Positions 17,670 through 27,105 of a DNA stretch of 64,000 nt are shown here, in pieces. The stretch comes from an uncultured Bacteroidales bacterium (GTDB taxonomy: Bacteria; Bacteroidota; Bacteroidia; Bacteroidales; Bacteroidaceae). Both the position numbers and the translations under genes were made by a program. Every line of letters begins with the position of its first letter. The first letter of the stretch is position 1. Location: the NCBI GenBank assembly GCA_937898885.1, contig CALDKD010000035.1:18260-82259 (forward strand). The letters are read 5' to 3'. The notes under the pieces were generated by a model. The model searched no databases, was not told the DNA's origin, and worked only from the letters and a program-made list of their open reading frames with translations.

Positions 17670-17741
17670 TACTGTCGTCCGGTGAGAATCGGGCGGCATT
17701 TATTTGCGCACTTACAAATACAAGATAACAATATTTAAACA

Positions 17742-20309
17742 ATGGCACAAGAGAAGCAGACATTCACATTCGACGAGGCGTATCAGGCCACAGTCCAATA
17801 CTTCGGAGGCGATGAGCTCGCAGCCAAGGTCTGGGTCAGCAAGTATGCCGTAAAGGACTCTTTCGGCAATATCTACGAGAAGACTCCGGACGATATGCAT
17901 TGGCGCATCGCAAACGAGGTAGCGCGCGTCGAGGCAAAGTACAAGAACCCGTTAAGCCCGGACCAGCTGTTCGAGCTGTTCAAGAACTTCCGCTACATCA
18001 TTCCGCAGGGAAGCCCTATGACGGGCATCGGCAACGACTACCAGATTGCCTCACTCTCCAACTGCTTCGTAATTGGAATGGAGGGCAAGGCTGACTCATA
18101 CGGTGCCATTATAAAGGTGGACGAGGAGCAGGTGCAGCTCATGAAGCGTCGTGGAGGCGTAGGTCACGACCTCACCCACATCCGTCCGAAAGGCTCGCCG
18201 GTAAAGAACTCGGCCCTTACATCCACCGGACTTGTTCCTTTTATGGAGCGCTACTCCAACTCCACACGCGAGGTGGCACAGGACGGCCGCCGTGGTGCCC
18301 TGATGCTCAGCGTATCAATCAAGCACCCCGATTCAGAGTCATTCATCGATGCCAAGATGACCAGCGGCAAGGTGACCGGAGCCAATGTGTCCGTCAAGAT
18401 TGACGACGCATTCATGAAGGCCGCCATCGATGGTACCCCTTACACACAGGCTTACCCTGTTGATGCCGTCAACCCAACCTACTCTAAGGAAATTGACGCG
18501 CAGGCACTCTGGAAGAAGATTGTACACAATGCCTGGAAATCCGCAGAGCCGGGAGTGCTGTTCTGGGATACCATACTCAAGGAGTCTGTTCCGGATTGCT
18601 ATGCCGACCTTGGTTTCCGCACCGTATCAACCAACCCTTGCGGTGAGATTCCTCTCTGCCCGTACGACAGCTGCCGTCTTCTTGCCATCAACCTCTACTC
18701 ATACGTAGTAAATCCGTTTACCAAGGACGCATACTTCGACTTCGACCTCTTCAAGAAGCACGTGGCAGTGGCACAGCGTATAATGGATGACATCATCGAC
18801 CTTGAGATTGAGAAGATCGACAAGATTCAGCAGAAGATTGCAAGCGACCCTGAGGACGAGGAGGTGAAGCGCACCGAGAAGCATCTCTGGGAGAAGATTA
18901 TGCGCAAGAGCACTATGGGCCGCCGCACTGGCGTCGGCATCACCGCCGAGGGCGATATGCTTGCAGCCATGGGCCTTACATACGGAACCGAGGAGGCCAC
19001 GGCATTCGCAGAGAAGGTTCAGCAGACATTGGCCATTGAGGCCTACCGCTCATCGGTCAACATGGCCAAAGAGCGCGGAGCATTTGAGGTCTATGACTGG
19101 ACGCGTGAGCAGAACAACCCGTTCGTAAACCGCATCAAAGATGCAGATCCTGAGCTTTACGCCGATATGAAAAAGTACGGCCGCCGCAACATTGCCTGCC
19201 TTACCATAGCCCCTACCGGCACAGTGAGCCTAATGACTCAGACCACATCTGGTCTGGAGCCGGTGTTTATGCCTGTATATAAGCGTCGCCGCAAGGTGAA
19301 CCGCGAGGACGAGAACGCCAATGTAACATTCACAGACGAGAGCGGTGACGCATTCGAGGAGTTTGTGGTATTCCACCACAAGTTCGTTGAGTGGATGAAG
19401 GCTAACGGCATTGATCCAAGCCAGAAGTTCACACAGGAGGAGATTGACGATATGGTGGCACGCTCACCATACCACAACGCGACGGCTCAGGATGTTGACT
19501 GGGTTCAGAAGGTACGTATGCAGGGACGTATGCAGAAGTGGGTTGACCACTCAATCAGCGTCACCATCAACCTGCCGGCCGATGTCACGGAGGAGCTTGT
19601 AGGCGAGCTCTATGTAGAGGCCTGGAAGAGCGGCTGCAAGGGCTGTACCGTCTATCGCGAGGGCTCACGCGACGGTGTCCTGGTCGATGTGAAGGGCGAG
19701 AAGAAAGACAATAAGGAGAAGGGCACCGTTACAGCGCCTTGCGACTGCCAGCCGCGCCAGATTGTAGAGACACGTCCTAAGGTTCTCGATGCCGAGGTTG
19801 TACGTTTCCAGAACAACAAGGAGAAGTGGGTTGCCTTTGTAGGTATCCTCAATGGCCGCCCGTACGAGATATTCACAGGTCTTCAGGATGACGATGAGGG
19901 CATTATGCTGCCAAAGACCGTAGAGAAGGGCCAGATTATCAAGAATATCGATGAGAACGGCGTAAAGCGCTATGACTTCCAGTTCACCAACAAGCGTGGC
20001 TACAAGGTTACTATTGAGGGACTGAGCGAGAAGTTCGACAAGGAGTACTGGAACTACGCGAAGCTCATCTCCAGCGTTCTGCGTTATCAGATGCCTATCG
20101 ATCTATGTATCCGCCTTATCGGCCAGCTTGACCTTGGCTCGGAGAACATCAACAACTGGAAGAATGGTGTTGAGCGCGCGCTCAAGAAATACATACAGGA
20201 CGGCACTGCCGTCAAGGGTGAGAAGTGCTCAGTCTGTGGCTCAGAGAGTCTTGTCTATCAGGAAGGCTGTCTGATTTGCCAGAACTGCGGCTCATCACGT
20301 TGCGGATAG
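17742..20309 (+). CDS. nrdJ: Adenosylcobalamin-dependent (class II) ribonucleotide reductase
   Basis: 855 aa. Class II reductases make deoxyribonucleotides with adenosylcobalamin as radical source and need no oxygen. The ten-stranded barrel includes substrate-site stretches YIIPQGSPMTG and SLSNCFV (first redox cysteine, about 108), and the finger loop NPCGEIPL (298-305) with catalytic Cys300 and Glu302. IAPTGTVSLMTQTTSGLEPVF is the phosphate-binding segment. After a linker (about 650-690, CDCQPRQ) and a TSCPD-like region, the protein ends in a four-cysteine zinc ribbon, CSVCG ... CQNCGSSRCG. It stands alone behind its own promoter, with a strong terminator downstream. Confidence 0.95.
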   Translation: MAQEKQTFTFDEAYQATVQYFGGDELAAKVWVSKYAVKDSFGNIYEKTPDDMHWRIANEVARVEAKYKNPLSPDQLFELFKNFRYIIPQGSPMTGIGNDYQIASLSNCFVIGMEGKADSYGAIIKVDEEQVQLMKRRGGVGHDLTHIRPKGSPVKNSALTSTGLVPFMERYSNSTREVAQDGRRGALMLSVSIKHPDSESFIDAKMTSGKVTGANVSVKIDDAFMKAAIDGTPYTQAYPVDAVNPTYSKEIDAQALWKKIVHNAWKSAEPGVLFWDTILKESVPDCYADLGFRTVSTNPCGEIPLCPYDSCRLLAINLYSYVVNPFTKDAYFDFDLFKKHVAVAQRIMDDIIDLEIEKIDKIQQKIASDPEDEEVKRTEKHLWEKIMRKSTMGRRTGVGITAEGDMLAAMGLTYGTEEATAFAEKVQQTLAIEAYRSSVNMAKERGAFEVYDWTREQNNPFVNRIKDADPELYADMKKYGRRNIACLTIAPTGTVSLMTQTTSGLEPVFMPVYKRRRKVNREDENANVTFTDESGDAFEEFVVFHHKFVEWMKANGIDPSQKFTQEEIDDMVARSPYHNATAQDVDWVQKVRMQGRMQKWVDHSISVTINLPADVTEELVGELYVEAWKSGCKGCTVYREGSRDGVLVDVKGEKKDNKEKGTVTAPCDCQPRQIVETRPKVLDAEVVRFQNNKEKWVAFVGILNGRPYEIFTGLQDDDEGIMLPKTVEKGQIIKNIDENGVKRYDFQFTNKRGYKVTIEGLSEKFDKEYWNYAKLISSVLRYQMPIDLCIRLIGQLDLGSENINNWKNGVERALKKYIQDGTAVKGEKCSVCGSESLVYQEGCLICQNCGSSRCG

Positions 20310-20344
20310 TTTCTTCTTCAACATTATATACCAGATTACAAACC

Positions 20345-20370
20345 AGGAGCGACCCGTGTGGGTCGCTCCT
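20345..20370 (+). terminator. Terminator of nrdJ
   Basis: Perfect 11-bp stem AGGAGCGACCC/GGGTCGCTCCT with loop GTGT. It works as a hairpin in both directions; the downstream T content (ATCATTTATT) is modest. Confidence 0.75.
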
Positions 20371-20416
20371 ATCATTTATTGCTATTATGCCGCAGTCAGA
20401 GTATTGCATAAAAGCC

Positions 20417-20588
20417 GCAGTCAGAGGGTGTGCCTCAGGGCTAGGCTCTACGAAGCCTACTCGCTACGCCGTGAAATGCTAAAACGCGGAACTCGCTGCG
20501 CTCAGACATCCGCGTTTCTATACGCATTTCGCGGCTACTCGCTTAACGGCTTCTCCGAGAGACGCCCTGAGACACACCCTCTGACTGC
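20417..20588. repeat. 172-bp imperfect palindrome with 25-bp inverted ends (MITE-like)
   Basis: Ends at 20417-20441 and 20564-20588 are inverted copies matching at 24 of 25 bases, beginning GCAGTCAGAGGGTGTG. Inside, the arms continue to pair imperfectly (GAAGCC, GAAATGC and AACGCGGA in both). No open frame of note. The end sequence shares GTCAGAGGG with the repeats at 213, 50126 and 52427. It could be a non-autonomous mobile element or a REP-like hairpin. Confidence 0.7.
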
Positions 20589-20626
20589 TCCGTAAACCGT
20601 TCCTTCAACGGTAATACCGTAGGCAA

Positions 20627-23128
20627 TTACATTACAGCTATCACCCTGCACACAGTGCCGGCCGGCTGCATCGGAACAAGATTGCCGCTTACAGGCTTGC
20701 CGTCAACAAGCAGTTTGCTGAGGCCTTTCTGACGGGCATCGGGATTCCGCACCTCAATGATGTAGGTGGCGCCACGGAAACGACGGGTCACGGTAAAGCC
20801 CCTCATATCAGAGCTTATACACGGATCAACCTCAATACCGTTGTATGCAGGCTTGATACCCAGGATAAACTGAGTTATGGCATACCAGTTCCAGGCTGCC
20901 GTACCGGTCAGCCACGAGTTCTTTCCCTCGCCCGGCTTGGCGGCATCCTTACCTGCTACCATCTGGCAATACACGTACGGCTCAATCTTATGGAGCTGCT
21001 GGTCCTTGATCCACGCTGGACATATCTTGGTGTAATGCTCCCACGCGTCATTGCCACGCCCCGCAACCGTCTCACCTATTATCACCCACGGATTGTTGTG
21101 GCAGAAAATACCCGCATTCTCCTTGTATCCCGCAGGATAGCTCGATATCTCACCCATCTCCACGTGATAAGTGGTGAAAGCCGGATTATTCAGCACCATA
21201 CCGTTCTCAGAGTCAAGATACCTCTTGCAAGAGTCAAGCGCCTTATCCACCATACCCTCCTCAAGACCGATACCGGCCATTGTGCAGAAGCCCTGACTCT
21301 CAATGAAAATCTTGCCCTCCTCATTCTCCTTCGAGCCGATCTTATTGCCAAAGTAATCGTATGCGCGCAGGTACCACTCGCCGTCCCAGCCGTGCCTCTT
21401 CACAGCCTCCACCATAGCATTGATGCAGCCCTCGGCGCGGTCAGCCTCAGCATCATTGCCTAACTGGCGGCAAAGCTCCACATAGTCGCGGCCGCAAAGG
21501 ACAAACAGACCCGCAATCATAAGCGACTCCGCCTTCGAGCCCTCGGTCTTGTTCTCCGTAGTCTGGAAACTCTCATTAGGATCCCACGAGAAACAGTTCA
21601 GGTTAAGACAGTCATTCCAGTCGGCGCGGCCAATGAGCGGCAAAGCGTGCGGGCCAAGGTTCCTCACAACGTGGTTGAACGAGATGCGCAGGTGCTCCAT
21701 CAGCGTAACCTCCGAGCCGGGAACATTGTCCCAAGGCACCATCTCGTCCAGAATGGAGAAGTCACCGCTCTCCTTTATATATGCCACCGTTCCGAAGATA
21801 AGCCACATAGGGTCATCATTGAAACCGCCGCCTATATCGTTGTTGCCGCGCTTTGTCAGAGGCTGATACTGATGATAGCATCCGCCGTCCGGGAACTGCG
21901 TTGAGGCAATGTCAATTATGCGCTGACGGGCACGCTCCGGCACCTGATGCACAAAACCCACCAGATCCTGGTTGGAGTCGCGGAAGCCCATTCCACGGCC
22001 TATGCCACTCTCAAAGAACGATGCCGAGCGCGAGAAGTTGAAGGTAATCATACACTGGTACTGATTCCAGATGTTCACCATACGGTCCAGACGCTCATCA
22101 CCGCTCCTCACTACATACTTGTCCAGCAGGCCGTCCCACATACTGCGAAGCTCGTCGAAAGCGGCATCGACAGCCCGGACAGTGCTGAACCTAGCGATAG
22201 TCTCCTGCGCGCGCCTCTTATTGACCAGCGTCACATCCGATGCCTGCGACGATATCAGCTCACCACGATGTTTCCGCTCAATATCCTCCTTGCAGAACTT
22301 CTCCTCCTGAGCATTCTCCACATAGCCCAGCAGGAAAATATAGTCCTTGCTCTCACCCGGCTGCAGCGTCACCTCTATATAGTGCGATGCAATCGGGCTC
22401 CATCCGTGAGCCAGCGAGTTGGACGGGCGCCCGGCCATCACGCACTGCGGATTGGAGAAGTGGTTATAAAGTCCAATGAACGACTCGCGGTCCGTATCAT
22501 AGCCCTGCACCGGCACATTCACGCTGTAATACGCATAGTGGTTGCGGCGCTCCTTGTACTCAGTCTTGTGATAGATCACAGAGCCGTCTATCTCCACCTC
22601 GCCTGTTGACCAGTTGCGCTGGAAATTCTCCATATCGGTAGAAGCGTTCCAGAGGCACCACTCCGCCAGTGAGAAAAGCCTCAGGCTTCTGGCCTCATCC
22701 GATTTGTTCGTCAGAGTAACCTTCTGCACCTCGGCCCACGTCTTGAGCGGGACAAAGAACAGCACCGAGGCCTCAATGCCGTTCTTAGAGCCGGTTATGC
22801 GCGTGTAGTTCATACCGTGACGGCACTCGTAGCTGTCCAGCGGTGTCTGGCAAGGCTTCCATCCCGGATTCCACACATCCTTGCCATCGTTTATATAGAA
22901 GTAGCGCCCGCCGTCATCCATAGGCACGCCGTTGTAACGGTAGCGGGTTATGCGGCGGAACTTGGCATCCTTGTAAAAGCAGTATCCGCCTGCGGTGTTC
23001 GATATAAGGCTGAAGAAATCCTCCGTGCCAAGATAGTTTATCCACGGCCACGGAGTAGCGGGATTGGTAATCACATACTCACGCGCCCTATCATCATAAT
23101 GACCAAATTCCTGTGCCATAGCAAACAT
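20627..23128 (-). CDS. GH94 phosphorylase, cellobiose phosphorylase type
   Basis: 833 aa, no signal peptide, so cytoplasmic. GH94 enzymes split a beta-linked disaccharide with phosphate to give sugar 1-phosphate, saving ATP. Layout: N-terminal beta-sandwich (about 1-280), helical linker, (alpha/alpha)6 barrel (about 330-740), C-terminal beta-sheet. Barrel motifs are GFRDSNQDLVGFVH, FPDGGCYHQYQPLTKRGNND, FNDDPMWLI and GRADWNDCLN (500-509), whose WND Asp (about D506) is the catalytic acid in the family. The long HQYQPLTKRGNND stretch favours cellobiose phosphorylase over chitobiose or laminaribiose enzymes, but cellobionate or another beta-glucoside cannot be excluded. A GGAGG-type site within the transporter's end supports the 23128 start. 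Confidence 0.88.
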   Translation of the reverse strand: MFAMAQEFGHYDDRAREYVITNPATPWPWINYLGTEDFFSLISNTAGGYCFYKDAKFRRITRYRYNGVPMDDGGRYFYINDGKDVWNPGWKPCQTPLDSYECRHGMNYTRITGSKNGIEASVLFFVPLKTWAEVQKVTLTNKSDEARSLRLFSLAEWCLWNASTDMENFQRNWSTGEVEIDGSVIYHKTEYKERRNHYAYYSVNVPVQGYDTDRESFIGLYNHFSNPQCVMAGRPSNSLAHGWSPIASHYIEVTLQPGESKDYIFLLGYVENAQEEKFCKEDIERKHRGELISSQASDVTLVNKRRAQETIARFSTVRAVDAAFDELRSMWDGLLDKYVVRSGDERLDRMVNIWNQYQCMITFNFSRSASFFESGIGRGMGFRDSNQDLVGFVHQVPERARQRIIDIASTQFPDGGCYHQYQPLTKRGNNDIGGGFNDDPMWLIFGTVAYIKESGDFSILDEMVPWDNVPGSEVTLMEHLRISFNHVVRNLGPHALPLIGRADWNDCLNLNCFSWDPNESFQTTENKTEGSKAESLMIAGLFVLCGRDYVELCRQLGNDAEADRAEGCINAMVEAVKRHGWDGEWYLRAYDYFGNKIGSKENEEGKIFIESQGFCTMAGIGLEEGMVDKALDSCKRYLDSENGMVLNNPAFTTYHVEMGEISSYPAGYKENAGIFCHNNPWVIIGETVAGRGNDAWEHYTKICPAWIKDQQLHKIEPYVYCQMVAGKDAAKPGEGKNSWLTGTAAWNWYAITQFILGIKPAYNGIEVDPCISSDMRGFTVTRRFRGATYIIEVRNPDARQKGLSKLLVDGKPVSGNLVPMQPAGTVCRVIAVM

Positions 23129-23130
23129 TA

Positions 23131-24504
23131 TTACTTATCCTCCTTCAATGATTTATCAAGCGGGAACCTATACGCCAGCCATCCCATGACGAGCGCTATC
23201 GCCGCAGGTATCAGCGAGAACAGCGCCCATACCATCGTACGCACCGAGTCAGTGACCGACGCAGGGTCAATCACCTGATTGCCGAACTCATCGGGAATCA
23301 TACGCGCGCCTGCCAGACCGAGAAGCAGCGCGATAAGCGAGCCGGAGATCGCGCCTCCAAGCTTCTGCGCCATAGTACCCGACGAGAATATCAGTCCTGT
23401 CGATGAGGTTCCGTTCTTCTCTGTGGCATAATCGGCCACATCGGAATACATTGACCACAGCAGCGGTGAGTAGAGGCCCACGCCTACCGATGTAAGAACC
23501 ACAATGGCAACCATCACCCAGATATACTTAGGATTCATCGGAATGAAGAAGAACGCCACCGAGAACACCAGACAAATTACCGATGCCGTGATAAACGCCT
23601 TGCGCTTTGAGCCGACCCACTTGGCGAACTTAGGCGATACGCCTCCGAAGATCATACACGTAACCTCGCCAAAAGCCATCAGAACCGTAAAGTTGATGAT
23701 AAGGCCGCCTACCGTGACATCACCACCCAGACAGTAGGATATCATATAGCCTGCCACCGCATAACGGAAACCATTGAAGAAATTGGTACAGATGGCAACC
23801 AGAGTTAGGTATATCCAAGGCTTGTTGGTGAACAGGTCGCCGAACTGACGGAACGAGAACTTCTCGGCACGAACCGGTCTCAGGCGCTCCTTAGTCAGCA
23901 GTCCGCAGGCCAGAGTCATTGCGGCGGCCAGTATTCCGAAGCAGGCTCCAAGCACGGCATACTGATGCGCGTCGGTACCGCCCACCATCTTCTGCAGATA
24001 CGGGAAAGAGAGCAGCGTGATGAAGCCCATCGCATACGCGCCCACCATACGGTAAGACGAGAAGCTGTTCTTCTCATTGTCATCCTCGGTCATCACACCC
24101 AGCAAAGAGCCGTATGGCACGTTCACCATCGTATAGACCGCCATCATCAGAAGATACATCACGTAGGCATATACGCGCTTCCCTACAGGACCCAGGTCAG
24201 GTGTGAAGAGCAGCAGTGCGAATATCAGTCCATAAGGAATCGCTCCGAATATAAGCCAGGGACGATATGTGCCCCACTTTGACTGTGTGCGGTCGGCAAG
24301 GCTGCCCATTATAGGGTCTGTCACCACATCAAACAGACGTGCTATCAGCATCAGCGCCGCGGCATCGGCAAACGTAAGGCCGAACACATTGGTGAAAAAG
24401 AGCGGAAAGGCTATGGACATTATCTTCCAGGTTATTCCTCCGGCAGCCGCATCGCCCAGCGCGTAGGCTATTTTCTCTCTGATTGTTGGTTTTGTTGAAG
24501 CCAT
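23131..24504 (-). CDS. GPH-family sugar:cation symporter
   Basis: 457 aa with about 12 hydrophobic segments. The N-terminal signature REKIAYALGDAAAGGITWKIMSI and the loop DPIMGSLADRTQSKWGTYRPWLI mark the glycoside-pentoside-hexuronide (MelB-like) family, which imports sugars with Na+ or H+ across the inner membrane. It ends 2 bp before the GH94 start, so the two are translationally coupled and the transporter very probably imports the phosphorylase substrate. It starts 20 bp after the aldo/keto reductase gene. Confidence 0.9.
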   Translation of the reverse strand: MASTKPTIREKIAYALGDAAAGGITWKIMSIAFPLFFTNVFGLTFADAAALMLIARLFDVVTDPIMGSLADRTQSKWGTYRPWLIFGAIPYGLIFALLLFTPDLGPVGKRVYAYVMYLLMMAVYTMVNVPYGSLLGVMTEDDNEKNSFSSYRMVGAYAMGFITLLSFPYLQKMVGGTDAHQYAVLGACFGILAAAMTLACGLLTKERLRPVRAEKFSFRQFGDLFTNKPWIYLTLVAICTNFFNGFRYAVAGYMISYCLGGDVTVGGLIINFTVLMAFGEVTCMIFGGVSPKFAKWVGSKRKAFITASVICLVFSVAFFFIPMNPKYIWVMVAIVVLTSVGVGLYSPLLWSMYSDVADYATEKNGTSSTGLIFSSGTMAQKLGGAISGSLIALLLGLAGARMIPDEFGNQVIDPASVTDSVRTMVWALFSLIPAAIALVMGWLAYRFPLDKSLKEDK

Positions 24505-24524
24505 TGCTGTACTTGTTTAGTTAT

Positions 24525-25535
24525 TTATCTGTCTATTATACAATCTATCTCATCCAGCTCAGCCTGCGAGAAGCTCAGGTTCTCCACACACTTCAGGTTG
24601 GCACGAAGCTGGTCAACAGAGCTTGCGCCCATAAGCACCGATGTCACGCCCTCACAACGCAGGAGCCACGCCAGAGCCATCTCCGAGAGTTTCTGGCCAC
24701 GGTCCATAGCTATCTCATCCAGGGCCCGCAGCTTATCAAGCAGCTCAGGAGTGAGCGTATCTCTTTTCAGGAAGAGATTGCGCGCCATTCTGGAGTCATC
24801 GGGCACCCTGCCGTCCAGATAACGGTCCGACAGCAGGCCCTGGGCCAGCGGTGAGAATGCAGTGAACCCCACCCCGGCATCCTTGCAGGCATTCAGTATG
24901 TCCATCTTTGCAGGACCGCAGTCCAGCATATTCAGGCGGCCCTGATATATCAGGCAAGGCACATCGCGCTCACGCATATAGTCGAACACATAATCCAGAG
25001 TCTCCAATGGATAATTGGATATGCCGGCATACAGGGCCTTTCCCTGACGCACAATATCCACAAGAGCCTGCAGCGTCTCCTCCAGCGGAGTATCCGGATC
25101 GTACCTGTGCGAGTAGAACAGGTCCACATAGTCCAGACGCATCCTCCTCAGGCTCTGGTCCAGACTGCTCATCAGATACTTGCGCGAGCCCCAGTTTCCA
25201 TACGGGCCGGGCCACATATCATAGCCGGCCTTTGTGGTTATGAAAAGCTCATCACGGTATGGTCTGAACGAGGTGTCCATAATACGGCCGAAAGTCTCCT
25301 CGGCCGAGCCATAGACCGGACCGTAGTTGTTGGCCAGGTCAAAGCAGGTTATGCCGTTGTCAAACGCGCACTGCGCTATTGCCAGACAGTTCTCAAATGT
25401 ATCAACGCTGCCGAAATTGTGCCAGAGTCCCAGCGATACCGCCGGCAGGCGCACTCCGCTCTCTCCACATCGGTTGTAGGGCATACGACCGTCGTAGCGC
25501 TCATCGTCTGCCCTGTATGTCAGTCTGCTGTCCAT
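24525..25535 (-). CDS. Aldo/keto reductase, YghZ-like
   Basis: 336 aa, cytoplasmic NADPH-dependent (alpha/beta)8 barrel. The catalytic tetrad is visible: Asp and Tyr in CFDLANNYGP, Lys in FITTKAGYDMWPG, His in LFYSHRYDP. The C-terminal TSVLMGASSVDQL and nearby NLK form the cofactor site. Closest in layout to YghZ-type reductases, which reduce L-glyceraldehyde 3-phosphate and other aldehydes, but substrate cannot be fixed. Its position between two sugar transporters suggests it acts on a sugar or a sugar-derived aldehyde. Confidence 0.88.
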   Translation of the reverse strand: MDSRLTYRADDERYDGRMPYNRCGESGVRLPAVSLGLWHNFGSVDTFENCLAIAQCAFDNGITCFDLANNYGPVYGSAEETFGRIMDTSFRPYRDELFITTKAGYDMWPGPYGNWGSRKYLMSSLDQSLRRMRLDYVDLFYSHRYDPDTPLEETLQALVDIVRQGKALYAGISNYPLETLDYVFDYMRERDVPCLIYQGRLNMLDCGPAKMDILNACKDAGVGFTAFSPLAQGLLSDRYLDGRVPDDSRMARNLFLKRDTLTPELLDKLRALDEIAMDRGQKLSEMALAWLLRCEGVTSVLMGASSVDQLRANLKCVENLSFSQAELDEIDCIIDR

Positions 25536-25566
25536 ATTGTAAGTTTCCTTGCACTACTTCAATTAA

Positions 25567-27081
25567 TCACTCACCTACCGGCTTGTACTTGGGAACCAGC
25601 AGCTTCATAATGAGCCATCCAATCAGATAGCACACGCCGCAGATGCAGAACATAATGAAGTATCCCGCAGGCTTGCCCTCGAATCCCAGGAATGTGAGAG
25701 GCTCGCGCAGATAAGTGGCTCCGCTCTCAAGCAGGGCCTTCGTCATCTCAACAGCCTTGCCGTCAACCATAGTAGTGCCCGACGCATACACGAACAGCAG
25801 ACCCGAGCACTTGTTGAAGATAAAGCAGCTCAGACCGCCTGCCATACCGCCAATACCGGTAATGGTAGCCACGGTACTGCGCGGGAACATATCGCTTACC
25901 GTAGAGAAGAGGTTCGCGCTCCAGGACTGATGCGCCGCTCCCGCAATACCCACAATGATGACCGGCCACCAGAAAGAGTAGCTGCCAAGAGGCTGAGCCA
26001 GCAGCGCCAGCAGCGGGAAGAACGCGAAGATAAGCATCGCGCGCATACGTCCGGCATACGGCTCCATACCCTTCCTCTCAACAAATATCGTAGGCAGGTA
26101 TCCGCCCAGTATCGAGAGCATACATATCAGATAGACCGTGAACAGACCCCAGCGGCTCTGCGGAGTATCAGTGGTATAGCCATAGACCGCGCTTATATAG
26201 ACAGGCATCCAGAACAGGAAGAACCACCACACGCCGTCGCTGAAGAACTTGCCAGCCGCGAATGACCAGGTCTGACGGTATCTCAGGCATTGCCAGAAAC
26301 TGATTACCTTCTCCTTTTCCTTACCGGCATCCGCCACAGGCACGCCGGCGTCGGAATCGCTGTGAATATACTCCAGCTCAGCGCTGCTCACCCGTTTGCT
26401 GTTCTCCGGTTTGTCATACATAAAGTACCAGAATCCCATCCAGATGAAGCCCAGCGCGCCAATCACGATGAACGCCATCTCCCAGCCCCAGGCCTGCGCA
26501 ATCAGAGGAATGCACAGAGGAGCAATCAGAGCGCCCACCTGAGCGCCCGAGTTATAGATACTCGTGGCAAAGGCACGGTCCTTCTTTGGGAAATACTCGG
26601 CAGTAACCTTGTTTGCCGCAGGGAAGTTGCCCGACTCACCTACCGCCAGGATAAAGCGTGCCACAATGAACATCCACATACTTATGGTTGATACCGCCAG
26701 CGCTATGTTGCCGGTTGCCTCAATCAGTGCCTGCTTACCCTCAAGACCCAGCCACAGCTGTGTTCCGGTACCGCACAGGGCGTGGATACAGGCGCCGAAT
26801 GACCATACTCCGATAGCGCAGAAATAGCCCCATTTTGTGCCAAGCTTGTCAACGAAGCGGCCTATGAACAGCATCGCACAGGCATACAGCAGCGAGAACC
26901 AGCCTGTAATGTTGCCGTAAGTGGCATCATCCCAGTGGAACTCAGGAGCTATGAAGTCATTATAGGTGAGCGACAGGACCTGACGGTCAAGATAGTTCAC
27001 GGTTGTGGCAAAGAAGAGCATCGCGCACATCACCCAGCGGTAATTGCTCATTCCTGCCTTTTTCTGATTGTCTTGATTCAT
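25567..27081 (-). CDS. MFS transporter, hexuronate (ACS) type
   Basis: 504 aa with 12 predicted membrane helices. RWVMCAMLFFATTVNYLDRQVLSL at the N-terminus and the R-F-V-D-K-L-G-T-K loop after helix 2 (FIGRFVDKLGTKWG) are typical of the anion:cation symporter family that includes ExuT, importers of glucuronate or galacturonate with H+. An extra 20-30 residues lie in the central loop. It starts 25 bp after the murF-alr stop and may be read from the same promoter; the aldo/keto reductase follows after 32 bp. Substrate is an inference from family. Confidence 0.88.
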   Translation of the reverse strand: MNQDNQKKAGMSNYRWVMCAMLFFATTVNYLDRQVLSLTYNDFIAPEFHWDDATYGNITGWFSLLYACAMLFIGRFVDKLGTKWGYFCAIGVWSFGACIHALCGTGTQLWLGLEGKQALIEATGNIALAVSTISMWMFIVARFILAVGESGNFPAANKVTAEYFPKKDRAFATSIYNSGAQVGALIAPLCIPLIAQAWGWEMAFIVIGALGFIWMGFWYFMYDKPENSKRVSSAELEYIHSDSDAGVPVADAGKEKEKVISFWQCLRYRQTWSFAAGKFFSDGVWWFFLFWMPVYISAVYGYTTDTPQSRWGLFTVYLICMLSILGGYLPTIFVERKGMEPYAGRMRAMLIFAFFPLLALLAQPLGSYSFWWPVIIVGIAGAAHQSWSANLFSTVSDMFPRSTVATITGIGGMAGGLSCFIFNKCSGLLFVYASGTTMVDGKAVEMTKALLESGATYLREPLTFLGFEGKPAGYFIMFCICGVCYLIGWLIMKLLVPKYKPVGE

Positions 27082-27105
27082 ATCTGATTACTAATTGATT
27101 TGTTT

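Larger units (their letters stand above)
17410..17741. other. AT-rich intergenic region between dnaA and nrdJ
   Basis: 332 bp. It contains the dnaA terminator (17445-17472), two DnaA-box-like sites (17468-17476 and 17612-17620), a strongly AT-rich stretch (about 17480-17660) and the nrdJ promoter (17638-17669). I saw no cobalamin riboswitch core (no GCCACTG-type B12 box) ahead of this B12-dependent reductase gene. Confidence 0.6.
20310..20626. other. Convergent intergenic region with terminator and palindrome
   Basis: 317 bp between nrdJ (+) and the GH94 gene (-). It holds the nrdJ terminator (20345-20370), a partial copy of the repeat terminus (CCGCAGTCAGAG, 20390-20401) and the 172-bp imperfect palindrome at 20417-20588. 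No gene supported. Confidence 0.7.

Noticed and set aside
17410..17741. Cobalamin riboswitch before nrdJ
   Set aside because: No B12-box core was found; the region is explained by a terminator, a promoter and DnaA-box-like sites.
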